Both the position numbers and the translations under genes were made by a program. The notes under the pieces were generated by a model. It was not told the origin of the DNA. It was given only the letters and a program-made list of their open reading frames with translations, and searched no databases. A stretch of DNA of 64,000 nucleotides from positions 3,162,001-3,226,000 of the forward strand of contig NZ_CP063400.1 in the NCBI RefSeq assembly GCF_021729865.1. The letters are read 5' to 3'. Shown here one piece after another: positions 18,113-26,050 of the stretch; position 1 is the stretch's first letter; the number at the start of each line of letters is the position of its first letter. The DNA is from Hydrogenophaga sp. SL48. GTDB taxonomy: Bacteria > Pseudomonadota > Gammaproteobacteria > Burkholderiales > Burkholderiaceae_C.

Positions 18113-19417
18113 TCAGTCGCCCACCCGACCCAGCGCCAGAACCGCGTCGTCCATCGTGGGACGCAGCACCGGATCGGTCTGCAAACAGGCCCGCGCCAGC
18201 CCATCCAGAGCGGCCCACACCGGCCCATCGCCGGCGCCGGCGTGCGCCACCAGCTCCTCCAGCAGGCACCCAAAGGCCCTCACCTCCAGCGCCTGCAAGG
18301 CCCGCCGAAGCTCCGGCCGGCCCACGGGCAACAGCGTTGCCGCGCCGAAGTCGCTCAGCATCGCCTCGCCGCTCGCGGGGTTCCACAGGATGTTGTGCGC
18401 GTACAGGTCGCCGTGCACCACGCCCCGCTGGTGCAGGTGGGCCACCGCGCCGGCGATGGTGCGGGCCAGCCGCAGCGCCTGCGGCGCGCCGATGTGCCAG
18501 CCTTCGGCGTACACGTCGCGCGTGCAGCTGTCCATGCTGGGCGGCCCGGCCAGGTGCACATGCCCCGGCGGGATCAGCGGCAACAGCAGGCCTGGCGTGC
18601 CTTGCGGGTGCTCACACAACTCGGCCACGGGCGTGCACAAGGCAGGGTGCTGGCCGGCCACGAGGCTGCCCGCCAGCTCGTGCTCGGGCAGGCCGTCGCT
18701 GGTGACCGCGCCCTTGAACAGCTTGAGCGCGAGCCCCGTCTCGTGGCCCGGCGCCTCGACCCGCGAGATGCGGCCCGACGCGCCCTCGCCCAGCGCCAAG
18801 CCCATCTGCAGAGCGGCCCAGGACACCCGGGGCAAGGGTGCGGGCGCGGGCACGGTCCAGCCCAGCGGGTTGCCCGAGAGCGCCAGCCAGGCCAGGCGCG
18901 GCAAAGCGGTCAGCCAGGCGGGCAGTTGCTCGAAGCGGTTGGCCGAGAGCCGCAGCAGCTCCAGCCGCTCGGCGTGGGCCAGGCCCTCGGGCAGCGCGCT
19001 CAGGCGGTTGCCCGCGAGCATGAGCTTTTGCATCAGCGGGCGCTCGCCCAGCGCGTCGGGCAGGTGGTGAATGGCGTTGTCGGTCAGGATCAGCCAGCGC
19101 AGGGCCGGCGGCAGGGCGGCAGCGGGCACGCGGGCAATCTCGCAGGCCTTGAACCCCACCACCTGCAAGGCCGGGCAGTCGCCCAGCACCTCGGGCAGTT
19201 CGGTGAACGGGTTGTCGGAGCAGAAGATGATCTTCAGCTTCTTCAGGCGCGACAGCTCGGGCGGCAACGTGCTCAGGCGGTTGCCGCTGAGGTTGAGCAC
19301 CTCCAGCGTGTCGGCCAGCGCGAACACCTCCTCCGGCAGCTCGGTCAGGCCCGCGCTCAGGTCAAGCCGACGGGTGCCGGCGAGCGCGCCGCTGCGCAGT
19401 TGTTCAAGGGTGTGCAT
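18113..19417 (-). CDS. leucine-rich-repeat protein with C-terminal serine/threonine kinase domain
   Basis: 434 residues. Residues about 10-205 contain leucine-rich repeats of the form LxxLxLSxNxLxxLPxxL (LEVLNLSGNRLSTLPPEL, QKLMLAGNRLSALPEGL). Residues about 215-430 are a protein-kinase fold: a glycine-loop-like LGEGASGRISR, an invariant lysine in ALKLF, the catalytic loop HGDLYAHNILW and the DFGAA metal motif. The kinase therefore looks active. The loop reads HGD rather than HRD, as in many bacterial and small-molecule kinases. LRR-kinase fusions of this type are scattered in proteobacteria without assigned function. Start MHTLEQLRSG at 19417 begins the repeat region. Confidence 0.85.
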   Translation of the reverse strand: MHTLEQLRSGALAGTRRLDLSAGLTELPEEVFALADTLEVLNLSGNRLSTLPPELSRLKKLKIIFCSDNPFTELPEVLGDCPALQVVGFKACEIARVPAAALPPALRWLILTDNAIHHLPDALGERPLMQKLMLAGNRLSALPEGLAHAERLELLRLSANRFEQLPAWLTALPRLAWLALSGNPLGWTVPAPAPLPRVSWAALQMGLALGEGASGRISRVEAPGHETGLALKLFKGAVTSDGLPEHELAGSLVAGQHPALCTPVAELCEHPQGTPGLLLPLIPPGHVHLAGPPSMDSCTRDVYAEGWHIGAPQALRLARTIAGAVAHLHQRGVVHGDLYAHNILWNPASGEAMLSDFGAATLLPVGRPELRRALQALEVRAFGCLLEELVAHAGAGDGPVWAALDGLARACLQTDPVLRPTMDDAVLALGRVGD

Positions 19418-19566
19418 GCAAAGACCAGAGGGTTTGAGGTGGCATCGGCGGCGCCGTGCCGGGGAAAGACCGATTATCGAAGCCAGAGCACCGGCCACCG
19501 CCCGCACCGCGCCAGGCGGGGGGCGGGCTCCTAGAATCGGTCAACCCCATTTTCAGCGGAGCGAAC

Positions 19567-20109
19567 ATGAACAAAAAACACTTGGTGATGGCGGCCCTGC
19601 TGGCCGCGGGCAGCGCACCGTGGGCACAGGCCCAGAGCGTCTACGGCGAGATCGGCTACTCGCCGCTCTCGCTCGGCCTGTCGGTGCCGGTGATCGGCCT
19701 GCGCGCCACCGCCGAGCCCGTGATGCTGCGGGGCCTGGTGGGTTTTCAGCTCATCGACAGCTTCGCGATCGAGGCCATCGGTGGCCTCAACGCCCGCAGC
19801 AGCAGCGTGAAGAACAGCGGCTCCAGCGGCATCAGCACCACGGCGAAGGTGAACCAGCTCTATGGCGTGTACCTGACGCCGAAGTTCGGCCTTGGCCCGG
19901 TGGAGGTGTTCGGTCGCGTCGGCATGGCGCGCACCAAGGTGACGTTCCAGGGCCTGGGCTCCGGCGAAGACAAGAAGCTCTCCTACGGCTTCGGGCTGCG
20001 CCTCATGCCCACCGACCACCTCTCGCTGAGCGTGGACCACATGAACTACCTCGACAGCGGCGGTGCGAGCGTGGACGGGTATTCGCTGAACCTGGGCCTG
20101 CGTTTCTGA
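19567..20109 (+). CDS. small outer-membrane beta-barrel protein (OmpA/OmpW-like fold)
   Basis: 180 residues with a signal peptide ending at AQAQ. The mature chain has alternating amphipathic strands typical of an eight-stranded barrel (YGVYLTPKFGLGPVEVFGRVGMARTKVTF). It ends in GYSLNLGLRF with the C-terminal aromatic residue needed for barrel assembly. The start at 19567 is set by the signal peptide. Divergent from the LRR-kinase gene. Substrate or role unknown. Confidence 0.82.
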   Translation: MNKKHLVMAALLAAGSAPWAQAQSVYGEIGYSPLSLGLSVPVIGLRATAEPVMLRGLVGFQLIDSFAIEAIGGLNARSSSVKNSGSSGISTTAKVNQLYGVYLTPKFGLGPVEVFGRVGMARTKVTFQGLGSGEDKKLSYGFGLRLMPTDHLSLSVDHMNYLDSGGASVDGYSLNLGLRF

Positions 20110-20774
20110 GGCTTGGGAGAGTTCGCTTTTCTTTAAAGGGTTTTTGCGGCGCTGCTGCTGAGTTGGCGGTGGCTGCTCCTCGCAATGCTGCGGCAGGCGC
20201 TGCCCGGCGGGGGGCTCATCCGGGGTGGTCGGCGCTGCGCGCCGACTCCGCTGTGCCCACCAGCCTGGGGCCAGCGCGGCCAAACTCGCGCCGTTCGCTG
20301 CGCTCTCTCTGCTCAGACAGTGGCCGCGAGTCAGACAACGATGCGCGCACCTGCGCGCCCGGCCCCAGACGGGCGGCCACAGCCAACCCGGAAAATCGCC
20401 CCCACCGCACAGCGCCTGCCGCAGCAAGAAGCGTTGGGGTGGGCCACCGTTGGATTGCCAACACATTTCTGCCAAGGCGTGTGCGCTCAGGCCGCAGCGC
20501 GCCATGTGAGGCGCCGAGAAGCGCAGGGGTCGTGGCCGCGCGCGCAGCGCGCATCGTTGACTGACTCGTCGCCCCTGTCTGAGCGGAGAGAGCGCAGCGA
20601 ACGCAGCGAGTTGGGCGACGGGCCACGGCCGCGAGCATCGCAGGGAAGTCGGCGCACAGCGCCGACCGCCTCACCCAAGCGCTGCGGCCTGAGCGCACAC
20701 GCCTTGGCATCGCGAGGTGCAACGAGCAAGACCGGCAAGACGAAAAGGGCAACGAGAAAACAGAGGCAGGCCCC
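20110..20774. other. 665-bp repeat-filled gap
   Basis: No gene is supported. The stretch is dominated by a long imperfect inverted repeat (arms at 20228-20365 and 20532-20666) and further GC-rich palindromic pieces. Open frames here are products of the repeat composition. Confidence 0.7.
20228..20666. repeat. long imperfect inverted repeat, arms of about 135 bp
   Basis: The left arm (20228-20365) matches the reverse complement of the right arm (20532-20666) along its whole length. Shared blocks include GTCGGCGCTG-GCGCCGACT, TTCGCTGCGCTCTCT, CTCAGACAG, GAGTCAG-CAACGATGCGCGC. The spacer is about 165 bp. The pair could fold into a large hairpin or reflect two insertions of one repeat in opposite directions. 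Confidence 0.75.
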
Positions 20775-21002
20775 TCAAGGCACCACCGGCGGTTCAACAT
20801 CAGGCACGAACACCAACAAGTCGCCAGGCTGGCACTGCAGGTACGCACAGATCTTCTCCAGCGTCTCGAAGCGCACCCCCTTGACCTTGCCCTGCTTGAG
20901 CAGGGACATGTTGGCCTCGGTGATGCCGACGAACTCGGCCAGGTCGCGCGACTTGACCTTGCGCCGCGCCAGCATCACGTCGAGCTGCACGACGATGGGC
21001 AT
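20775..21002 (-). CDS. XRE-family transcriptional regulator (YozG-like)
   Basis: 75 residues forming one Cro/CI helix-turn-helix: LDVMLARRKVKSRDLAEFVGITEANMSLLKQGKVKGVRFETLEKIC. This short form, with KGVRFxTLxxIC and a LxCQPGDLL tail, is the type regularly paired with DUF2975 membrane proteins. Its ATG overlaps the stop codon of that gene (TGATG) at 21002, so the two are coupled. It may autoregulate from the palindromic divergent promoter at 21614-21655. Confidence 0.88.
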   Translation of the reverse strand: MPIVVQLDVMLARRKVKSRDLAEFVGITEANMSLLKQGKVKGVRFETLEKICAYLQCQPGDLLVFVPDVEPPVVP

Positions 21003-21565
21003 CAGACGAAGCCCTCGTTTTCTTCGGCCATCGCTTGGCCCTGCCCGATCACCGCGGCCATGAGCCAGACCAGCCCGGCGAAAAACAGCGTGAACACGTG
21101 GTCGGAACCGATGCTGATCGCGAGGTGGCGCATGCCGGGCGGGTGGTGCAGGGTCAGCAGCACCGAGGTGACCGAACTGGCCAGCAGCGCGGCCAGCGCC
21201 GCCCAGGCCACCCAGCCCGCGAAGCGCCGCAACAGGTGGGTGGCCTGCGCGGTGAACACCTGACCCTGGGCAAACATCTCGAAGCAGCGCCGTGCCTGCC
21301 ACACCCCCATGAGCAGCAGCGCCAGCGGCACCCCCATCACCGCGCCGGCGGCCAGCCGCTGCCAGGGTAGCAAGGGCCCCTGGACCGCGCCCGACGGCAG
21401 GCTGGCGTGGCCCGCCAGCACCGCATCGCTCGCCGTGGCCCAGTAGACCAGCAGCGCCAGCGGCAAGAGCAACAGGATCGCCCAGCAGGCCGCGACCATC
21501 CAGCGGCTGATGCGGCGCACGGATTGCAGCGAGGGAACGGCGGTGGGGCGGGGGTTCGTGGTCAT
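21002..21565 (-). CDS. DUF2975 domain-containing membrane protein
   Basis: 187 residues with four hydrophobic helices (about 22-42, 72-90, 113-135, 152-175). The central GQVFTAQATHLLRRFAGWV segment matches the DUF2975 pattern between helices two and three. Function unknown; members are found next to a small XRE regulator in many bacteria, which may be held at the membrane or controlled by this protein. First gene of a two-gene unit reading from the AT-rich promoter at 21614-21655. Confidence 0.85.
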   Translation of the reverse strand: MTTNPRPTAVPSLQSVRRISRWMVAACWAILLLLPLALLVYWATASDAVLAGHASLPSGAVQGPLLPWQRLAAGAVMGVPLALLLMGVWQARRCFEMFAQGQVFTAQATHLLRRFAGWVAWAALAALLASSVTSVLLTLHHPPGMRHLAISIGSDHVFTLFFAGLVWLMAAVIGQGQAMAEENEGFV

Positions 21566-21613
21566 GGCTTGGCTCCGTCAGACAGGCCTCGTGGGCCGTG
21601 GTTTGTGATTGTC

Positions 21614-21655
21614 ATTTGACAATATTTTATTGTTTTATGATAATTTTTGTCAAAT
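21614..21655. promoter_or_regulatory. face-to-face divergent sigma-70 promoters within a palindrome
   Basis: ATTTGACAA (21614-21622) and TTGTCAAAT (21647-21655) are perfect 9-bp inverted repeats. Plus strand: TTGACA at 21616-21621, 17-bp spacer, GATAAT at 21639-21644, serving the lipoprotein gene at 21672. Minus strand: TTGACA (complement of 21648-21653), 18-bp spacer, TAAAAT (complement of 21624-21629), serving the DUF2975-XRE genes. The stretch is strikingly AT-rich for this genome. Each -10 box lies within the span of the opposite promoter, so the two likely compete. Confidence 0.75.
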
Positions 21656-21671
21656 CAACCCAAGGTCTGCC

Positions 21672-22274
21672 ATGTCACACACACCCTCCCCTTTGTCGTT
21701 CCTCACCCGCCGCAGCCTGGTGCTCGCGGCCGGCGCGGCCCTCGCCGGCTGCGGCGGCATTCCGCTGCGCTCGCTGCCGCGCCTGGCCCAGCTCTCGGGC
21801 CAGATGCTCGACGCCAACCCGGCGCATTTCATGGTGGCGCTGCAGGTGGACGCGCGCCTCACGCCGCCAGCCGGCGCCGTGCCCTACCTGCTGCTCAAGC
21901 TGACGCCCAAGGTGGCGGGCGCCTTCGAGCCGGTGGACAAGAAACTGCCGCTGGCCATGACCACCACCGGCGGCGCCACGCTCGGCCTCGACGCGCCCGG
22001 CCCGGGCCGCCGCTGGCTGGTCTACAGCCTGCCGCCGGCCACCCAGGCCGAGCTGCGGCGCATCCAGGCCACGGTGCGGCTGGCGCAGGCGCAACCGGGC
22101 TACCAGCACGGCGGCTCGCTGGCCATGGGCGTGGAGCAAAACGACCTCGCCGTGGCCGACCCGGCGCTGGCCCGCACCAAGTGGTCCACCTGGATGCAGA
22201 TCCAACAGAGCGAAGGGTTCTTCGAGGTGTGGAACGGCACGCCCGAAGACATCCGAAGGCTGGCCGAGAAGTGA
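21672..22274 (+). CDS. putative lipoprotein of unknown function
   Basis: 200 residues. The N-terminus has paired arginines and a hydrophobic run ending in a lipobox (TRRSLVLAAGAALAGCGG), so the mature protein is probably a lipid-anchored periplasmic protein, possibly exported by Tat. The rest (VDARLTPPAGAVPYLLLKLTP...) is predicted mixed alpha/beta with no family that I recognise. The start at 21672 places the signal peptide correctly. It is divergent from the DUF2975-XRE unit and shares its palindromic promoter region. Confidence 0.7.
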   Translation: MSHTPSPLSFLTRRSLVLAAGAALAGCGGIPLRSLPRLAQLSGQMLDANPAHFMVALQVDARLTPPAGAVPYLLLKLTPKVAGAFEPVDKKLPLAMTTTGGATLGLDAPGPGRRWLVYSLPPATQAELRRIQATVRLAQAQPGYQHGGSLAMGVEQNDLAVADPALARTKWSTWMQIQQSEGFFEVWNGTPEDIRRLAEK

Positions 22275-22350
22275 CTCCCCCGCAGCGCTTCGCGCTACCC
22301 CAGGGGGCGGCACTGGCCGTCTGGCGGTGCCCTGGGTGGCTGGGCTGCAC
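22275..22350. repeat. GC-rich palindromic mosaic repeat
   Basis: Contains gcagcgcttcgcgct and ccccagggggc, blocks shared with the copy at 58389-58470. Lies between the lipoprotein gene and the end of regA. Confidence 0.65.
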
Positions 22351-22386
22351 CGTTTCATTCGGTGTGCCTGCCACACGGAAACCCGC

Positions 22387-22938
22387 TTATTTGACCTGCT
22401 GCTTGTCCAGCTTGCGGGCCAGGGTGCGGCGGTGCATGCCCAGGCGCCGGGCGGTTTCCGAGATGTTGAAACCGGTCTCGGCCAGCACCTGGTGGATGCG
22501 CTCCCACTCCAGCGTCTTGATCGAGCTCGGGCGGTTGGTCAGCGCCACCTCGGTCGTGCCCTCGGCCCGCCCGAACGCGGCCTCGATGTCGTCGGTGTTG
22601 GAGGGTTTGGCCAGGTAGTGGCAGGCGCCGAGCTTGATCGCCTCCACGGCGGTGGCGATGCTGGCGAAACCGGTCAGCACCACGATCAGCATGCTGCTGT
22701 CGCGCGCGAGCAGGGTGCGCACGCAGGCCAGGCCCGACGCCTCGCCCTGCAACTTCAGGTCCACCACCGCCCGGGTCGGCGCGAAGCTGAGCAGCTGCTC
22801 CAGCAACTGTTCGTGGCTCGCGGCCACCCGCACCTCGTGGCCCCGGCGCTCGAAGGAGCGCGCCAGCGTGCGCGCAAAGGCCGCGTCGTCTTCGACGATC
22901 AGCAGACGCTCTCTGGGCGCGGTGTCTTCAGGTGCCAT
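22387..22938 (-). CDS. regA: redox two-component response regulator RegA/PrrA/ActR family
   Basis: 183 residues: a receiver domain with the acidic pocket VEDD (residues 15-18), phospho-acceptor D60 (AVVDLKL) and the K of LAKPS. A linker then leads to a Fis-type helix-turn-helix at the C-terminus (ISETARRLGMHRRTLARKL). This short single-HTH layout without an AAA domain is that of RegA. In purple and beta-proteobacteria the pair controls respiratory oxidases, CO2 fixation and other redox-linked genes. Its start overlaps the regB end by 11 bp. Confidence 0.92.
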   Translation of the reverse strand: MAPEDTAPRERLLIVEDDAAFARTLARSFERRGHEVRVAASHEQLLEQLLSFAPTRAVVDLKLQGEASGLACVRTLLARDSSMLIVVLTGFASIATAVEAIKLGACHYLAKPSNTDDIEAAFGRAEGTTEVALTNRPSSIKTLEWERIHQVLAETGFNISETARRLGMHRRTLARKLDKQQVK

Positions 22939-24274
22939 GGGGTTCGTCCTCGGGCAGGGTGATGGCCAGCAGCGGCAAGGTGATGCGCACCTGCGCACCG
23001 CCCTCTTCCAGGTTGCGCACCGCCACGGCGCCCCCCAGTGTGCGCGCGACGTTGAACACCAGGAACAGCCCCAGCCCGCCGCCGGGGTGCCCCTTGCTCG
23101 ACTGGTAAGGCTTGCCGATCTGGGGCAGCAGGTGGGGCGCGAACCCCGGGCCCTGGTCCCAGACCGTCAGCGTCAGCAAACCGTTTTCACGGCGGGCCTC
23201 GAACCACACCGCGTCGGGCGAGGCCTCGTGAGCGTTGTCCAGCACGTTGCCGATCATCTGCTGGATCGCGGAGTCGGCCACCATGGGCAGGTCGCGCCCG
23301 AAAGCGTTGTGGTACTGCAGGTGGGCGCCGGGCCGCCGCTCGCGCCAGGCCTGCACCACGTGGTCGAGGAAGGCGCACACCGTGGTCTCGCTGGACGACT
23401 CCCCCCGCGCCTCGCCCGCCGAGAGCAGGATGCCGCTGACGATGGCTTTGCAGCGCGCCACCTGGGCCTGCATCTCGGCCACGTCGTCGGCCAGCTCGGG
23501 CTCGGAGCTGAAGTGCGGCAGGTGCTGCCAGTCGCCCAGGATGACGGCCAGCGTCGAGAGCGGTGTGCCCAGCTCGTGGGCCGCGCCCGAGGCCAACAGG
23601 CCCATGCGCACCACGTGCTCTTCCTCAGCCGCGCGCTGCCTCAGCAGGGCCAGCCGCGTGTCACGTTCGCGCAGGTTGCCTGCGATGCGGGTGATGAACA
23701 CCACCAGCAACACGGCGTTGAGGACGAAGCAGATCAGCATGCCCTGGGTGTAGGGGCTGGCCAGGCCCCGGTCGTGGTCGAGCGGCAGGGGCAGCGGCAG
23801 GGCCAGCAGCGCCAGCCCGGCGAAGCACAACGTGGTCACGCCCACCATGATCCAGGTCGCCCAGACCGGCAGCAGCACCGCGCCGAGGATCACCTGCAGC
23901 AGAAACAGAAACACGAAGGGGTTGGTGGCGCCGCCGCTGAGGTAGAGCAAGGCGGTCAGCGCGCCCACGTCCACCAGCAGGGTGAGCAGCAGCTCGGTGC
24001 TGGTCACCGGCCGCTGGTTGCGACAGCGCAGCAGCGACAGCAGGTTGAACGCCGCCAGGCCCGCGAGCACCCAGTGCATGGGCCGCAGCGGGATGGGAAT
24101 GCCCATGCCGTGGAAGGCGACCTCGACGGTCGCGATCTGGCCGAACAGGGCCAGCCAGCGCAGCTGGATCAGCTGCTGCAGGTTTTTCAGGCCGGCGGCG
24201 TGGTCGGGGCCGACGGTGCTGGGGTGGGACGGGGCGGCATTCACCATGGGGCTGGGGGCGCCCACCGGCAACAT
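22928..24274 (-). CDS. regB: redox sensor histidine kinase RegB/PrrB family
   Basis: 448 residues with about six membrane helices, then a kinase core. The quinone-interacting motif GGATNPF is at 114-120. The phospho-acceptor is H233 (AAHELGTPLS). C275 in QVARCKAIV sits where the redox-active cysteine of RegB is found. The ATP-binding part contains DNAHEASPD (N box), VWDQGPGFAP (G1) and GGGLGLFL (G2). The ATG at 24274 overlaps the surf1 stop codon (TGATG), which fixes the start. The gene lies at the end of the cyo operon, so the sensor of quinone/redox state is co-expressed with a quinol oxidase. Confidence 0.93.
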   Translation of the reverse strand: MLPVGAPSPMVNAAPSHPSTVGPDHAAGLKNLQQLIQLRWLALFGQIATVEVAFHGMGIPIPLRPMHWVLAGLAAFNLLSLLRCRNQRPVTSTELLLTLLVDVGALTALLYLSGGATNPFVFLFLLQVILGAVLLPVWATWIMVGVTTLCFAGLALLALPLPLPLDHDRGLASPYTQGMLICFVLNAVLLVVFITRIAGNLRERDTRLALLRQRAAEEEHVVRMGLLASGAAHELGTPLSTLAVILGDWQHLPHFSSEPELADDVAEMQAQVARCKAIVSGILLSAGEARGESSSETTVCAFLDHVVQAWRERRPGAHLQYHNAFGRDLPMVADSAIQQMIGNVLDNAHEASPDAVWFEARRENGLLTLTVWDQGPGFAPHLLPQIGKPYQSSKGHPGGGLGLFLVFNVARTLGGAVAVRNLEEGGAQVRITLPLLAITLPEDEPHGT

Positions 24275-25029
24275 CAGGCGGGCCCCCGGGATTGTCCGTG
24301 AAGGCGTCGCCGGGCCGCGTCCCGCCGCACAAAGACCACGGCGGCCACCGTCATGGCGGCCAGGGCGAACCAGGTCAGCGCATAGACCAGGTGGTTGTTG
24401 GTGAAGCGCAGCACGGTGAGGCCACCGACCGGGCCCTGTGCGCCGGCGCAGGGCGCGTCCGCCCCGGCGTCCACGAAGAACGGCGCCACCCGTGACGGCG
24501 GCAGGCCCACGGCCGCGGCCAGGGCCGGCACGTCGCGCGAGTACCAGCGCCCGGCGGCCGGGTCGTTGCGGCGCAGGAAACCGCCGCCGGGTTCGGAGCG
24601 CCGCAGCAGCCCCGTCACGCTCACCGGCCCGTCGCAGTGGGCCGAGGCGCGGGTGGCACGCCACTGCGCCGTCGAGGGCACGAAGCCCCGGTTGACCAGC
24701 ACCAGGCTGCCGTCGCGCTGCTGCAGCGGGGTGAGCACCCAGTGCCCGGCCCCGAGCTCGGTGCTGGCCTGCACCAGCTGTTCGCCGGCATGCAGGAACT
24801 CACCCTCCAGCCCCAGGCGGCGGTATTCAAACCCACCGGGGTCGGCCTGCACCGCCGGCCACTCGGCCACGGCGGGAGGCGGCACCGGCGCGGCGCGCAA
24901 CCGGGCCTCGACGCGGGCGACCAGATCGTTCTTCCAGGCCAGGCGCTGGAGCTGCCAGCCCCCCAGCGCCATGAACACGCCGAACAGCAGCGCACCCGCC
25001 AGCCACAGCAGGCCGCCTCGCTGCGTCAT
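24274..25029 (-). CDS. SURF1 family oxidase assembly protein
   Basis: 251 residues with one N-terminal and one C-terminal membrane helix and a large periplasmic domain between. GGWQLQRLAWK at 23-33 and VNRGFVP near 113-119 are SURF1 signatures, and the final RFTNNHLVYALTWFALA is the conserved C-terminal helix. SURF1 helps insert heme into heme-copper oxidase subunit I. It overlaps cyoD by 4 bp and regB by 1 bp, so it is firmly part of the cyo-reg operon. Confidence 0.92.
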   Translation of the reverse strand: MTQRGGLLWLAGALLFGVFMALGGWQLQRLAWKNDLVARVEARLRAAPVPPPAVAEWPAVQADPGGFEYRRLGLEGEFLHAGEQLVQASTELGAGHWVLTPLQQRDGSLVLVNRGFVPSTAQWRATRASAHCDGPVSVTGLLRRSEPGGGFLRRNDPAAGRWYSRDVPALAAAVGLPPSRVAPFFVDAGADAPCAGAQGPVGGLTVLRFTNNHLVYALTWFALAAMTVAAVVFVRRDAARRRLHGQSRGPA

Positions 25030-25433
25030 GGGGTGCGGTGAGGTTCGGCCGGATTCGGGTGGGCCATGTGGCCGCCGTGCGAAGGCATCATGTTCTCGTT
25101 CATGTGGAACATGACCCAGAGCGTGCCGGCGATGGCGATGGCCACGAACACCACGGTGAAGATGGTGGAGACCAGCGTCCAGCCGCCCTCGACCTTGCCG
25201 TTCATGTGCAGGAAATACACCATGTGAACGAGGATCTGCGCGACGGCGAAACCACCGAGCACCAGCACGGCCGTGGGGCGGTGGCTGATCACGCCGTTCA
25301 TGACCAGCCAGAAGGGGATTGCGGTGAGGATGATGGAGAGCACGAAGCCGATCAGGTAGCCCGAGAGCGTGCTGTGCGGGCCATCGTCATGGTCATGGTC
25401 GCTGTGGTGAATGGTGTTCTCGTGTGCGCTCAT
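25026..25433 (-). CDS. cyoD: cytochrome o ubiquinol oxidase subunit IV
   Basis: 135 residues with three membrane helices and histidine-rich ends (HHSDHDHDD at the start, HGGHMAHP at the end). GYLIGFVLSIILTAIPFW, AQILVHMVYFLHMN and FVAIAIAGTLWVMFHMNENMM are the three helices in CyoD order. The subunit stabilises the oxidase and its copper site. The start at 25433 overlaps the cyoC stop codon by 1 bp (TGATG). Confidence 0.93.
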   Translation of the reverse strand: MSAHENTIHHSDHDHDDGPHSTLSGYLIGFVLSIILTAIPFWLVMNGVISHRPTAVLVLGGFAVAQILVHMVYFLHMNGKVEGGWTLVSTIFTVVFVAIAIAGTLWVMFHMNENMMPSHGGHMAHPNPAEPHRTP

Positions 25434-26050
25434 CACAGCACCCCCATCAGATAAACAAAGGTGAAGACGCCGATCCAGACCACGTCCAGAAAGTGCCAGA
25501 ACATCGAGAGGCACATCAGGCGGCGCTTGTTCTCGCGGGTCAGGCCTCGCTGGGCGATCTGGATCATCAGCACCACCAGCCAGATCGAGCCGAAGGTCAC
25601 GTGCAGGCCGTGCGTGCCCACCAGTGTGAAGAAGGCCGACATGGCGGCGCTGCTCTGCGGCGTGGCGCCCACGTGGATCAGGTGGGCGAACTCGTACAGC
25701 TCCACACCCAGGAAGCACAGGCCAAACACGCCGGTGACGGCCAGCCAGGCCAGCGTGCCGCCCTTCCTGCCCTGCTGTTTCTGCAGCATGGCGAAACCGA
25801 AGGTGATGGACGAGAGCAGCAGGAAGGCGGTGTTGATCGCCACCAGCTTGAGGTCGAACAGCTCGGCGCCGCTCGGGCCGCCCGCGTAGCTGCGGCCGAG
25901 CACGCCGTAGGTGGCGAACAGCGCGGCGAAGATGAGGCAGTCGCTCATCAGGTAGAGCCAGAAGCCCAGCGCGGTGCCGTTCTCGGGGTGCGGCTCGTGG
26001 TCGAGGTGGTAGGCGCGCGCGGCGCCGGGGGTGAGAGCGAGGTCAGACAT
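25433..26050 (-). CDS. cyoC: cytochrome o ubiquinol oxidase subunit III
   Basis: 205 residues, five membrane helices, as usual for Cyo[24 protein letters not shown] is helix one, with the conserved acidic [14 protein letters not shown] and [20 protein letters not shown] mark the later helices with the family histidines. Overlaps cyoB by 8 bp. Part of the proton-pumping quinol oxidase in the inner membrane. Confidence 0.94.
   Translation of the reverse strand: MSDLALTPGAARAYHLDHEPHPENGTALGFWLYLMSDCLIFAALFATYGVLGRSYAGGPSGAELFDLKLVAINTAFLLLSSITFGFAMLQKQQGRKGGTLAWLAVTGVFGLCFLGVELYEFAHLIHVGATPQSSAAMSAFFTLVGTHGLHVTFGSIWLVVLMIQIAQRGLTRENKRRLMCLSMFWHFLDVVWIGVFTFVYLMGVL

Noticed and set aside
20185..20848. 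Several 80-290-codon frames in the gap after the outer-membrane protein gene
   Set aside because: They lie in the long inverted repeat and are Arg/Ser/Ala-rich in all frames, as expected from its composition.
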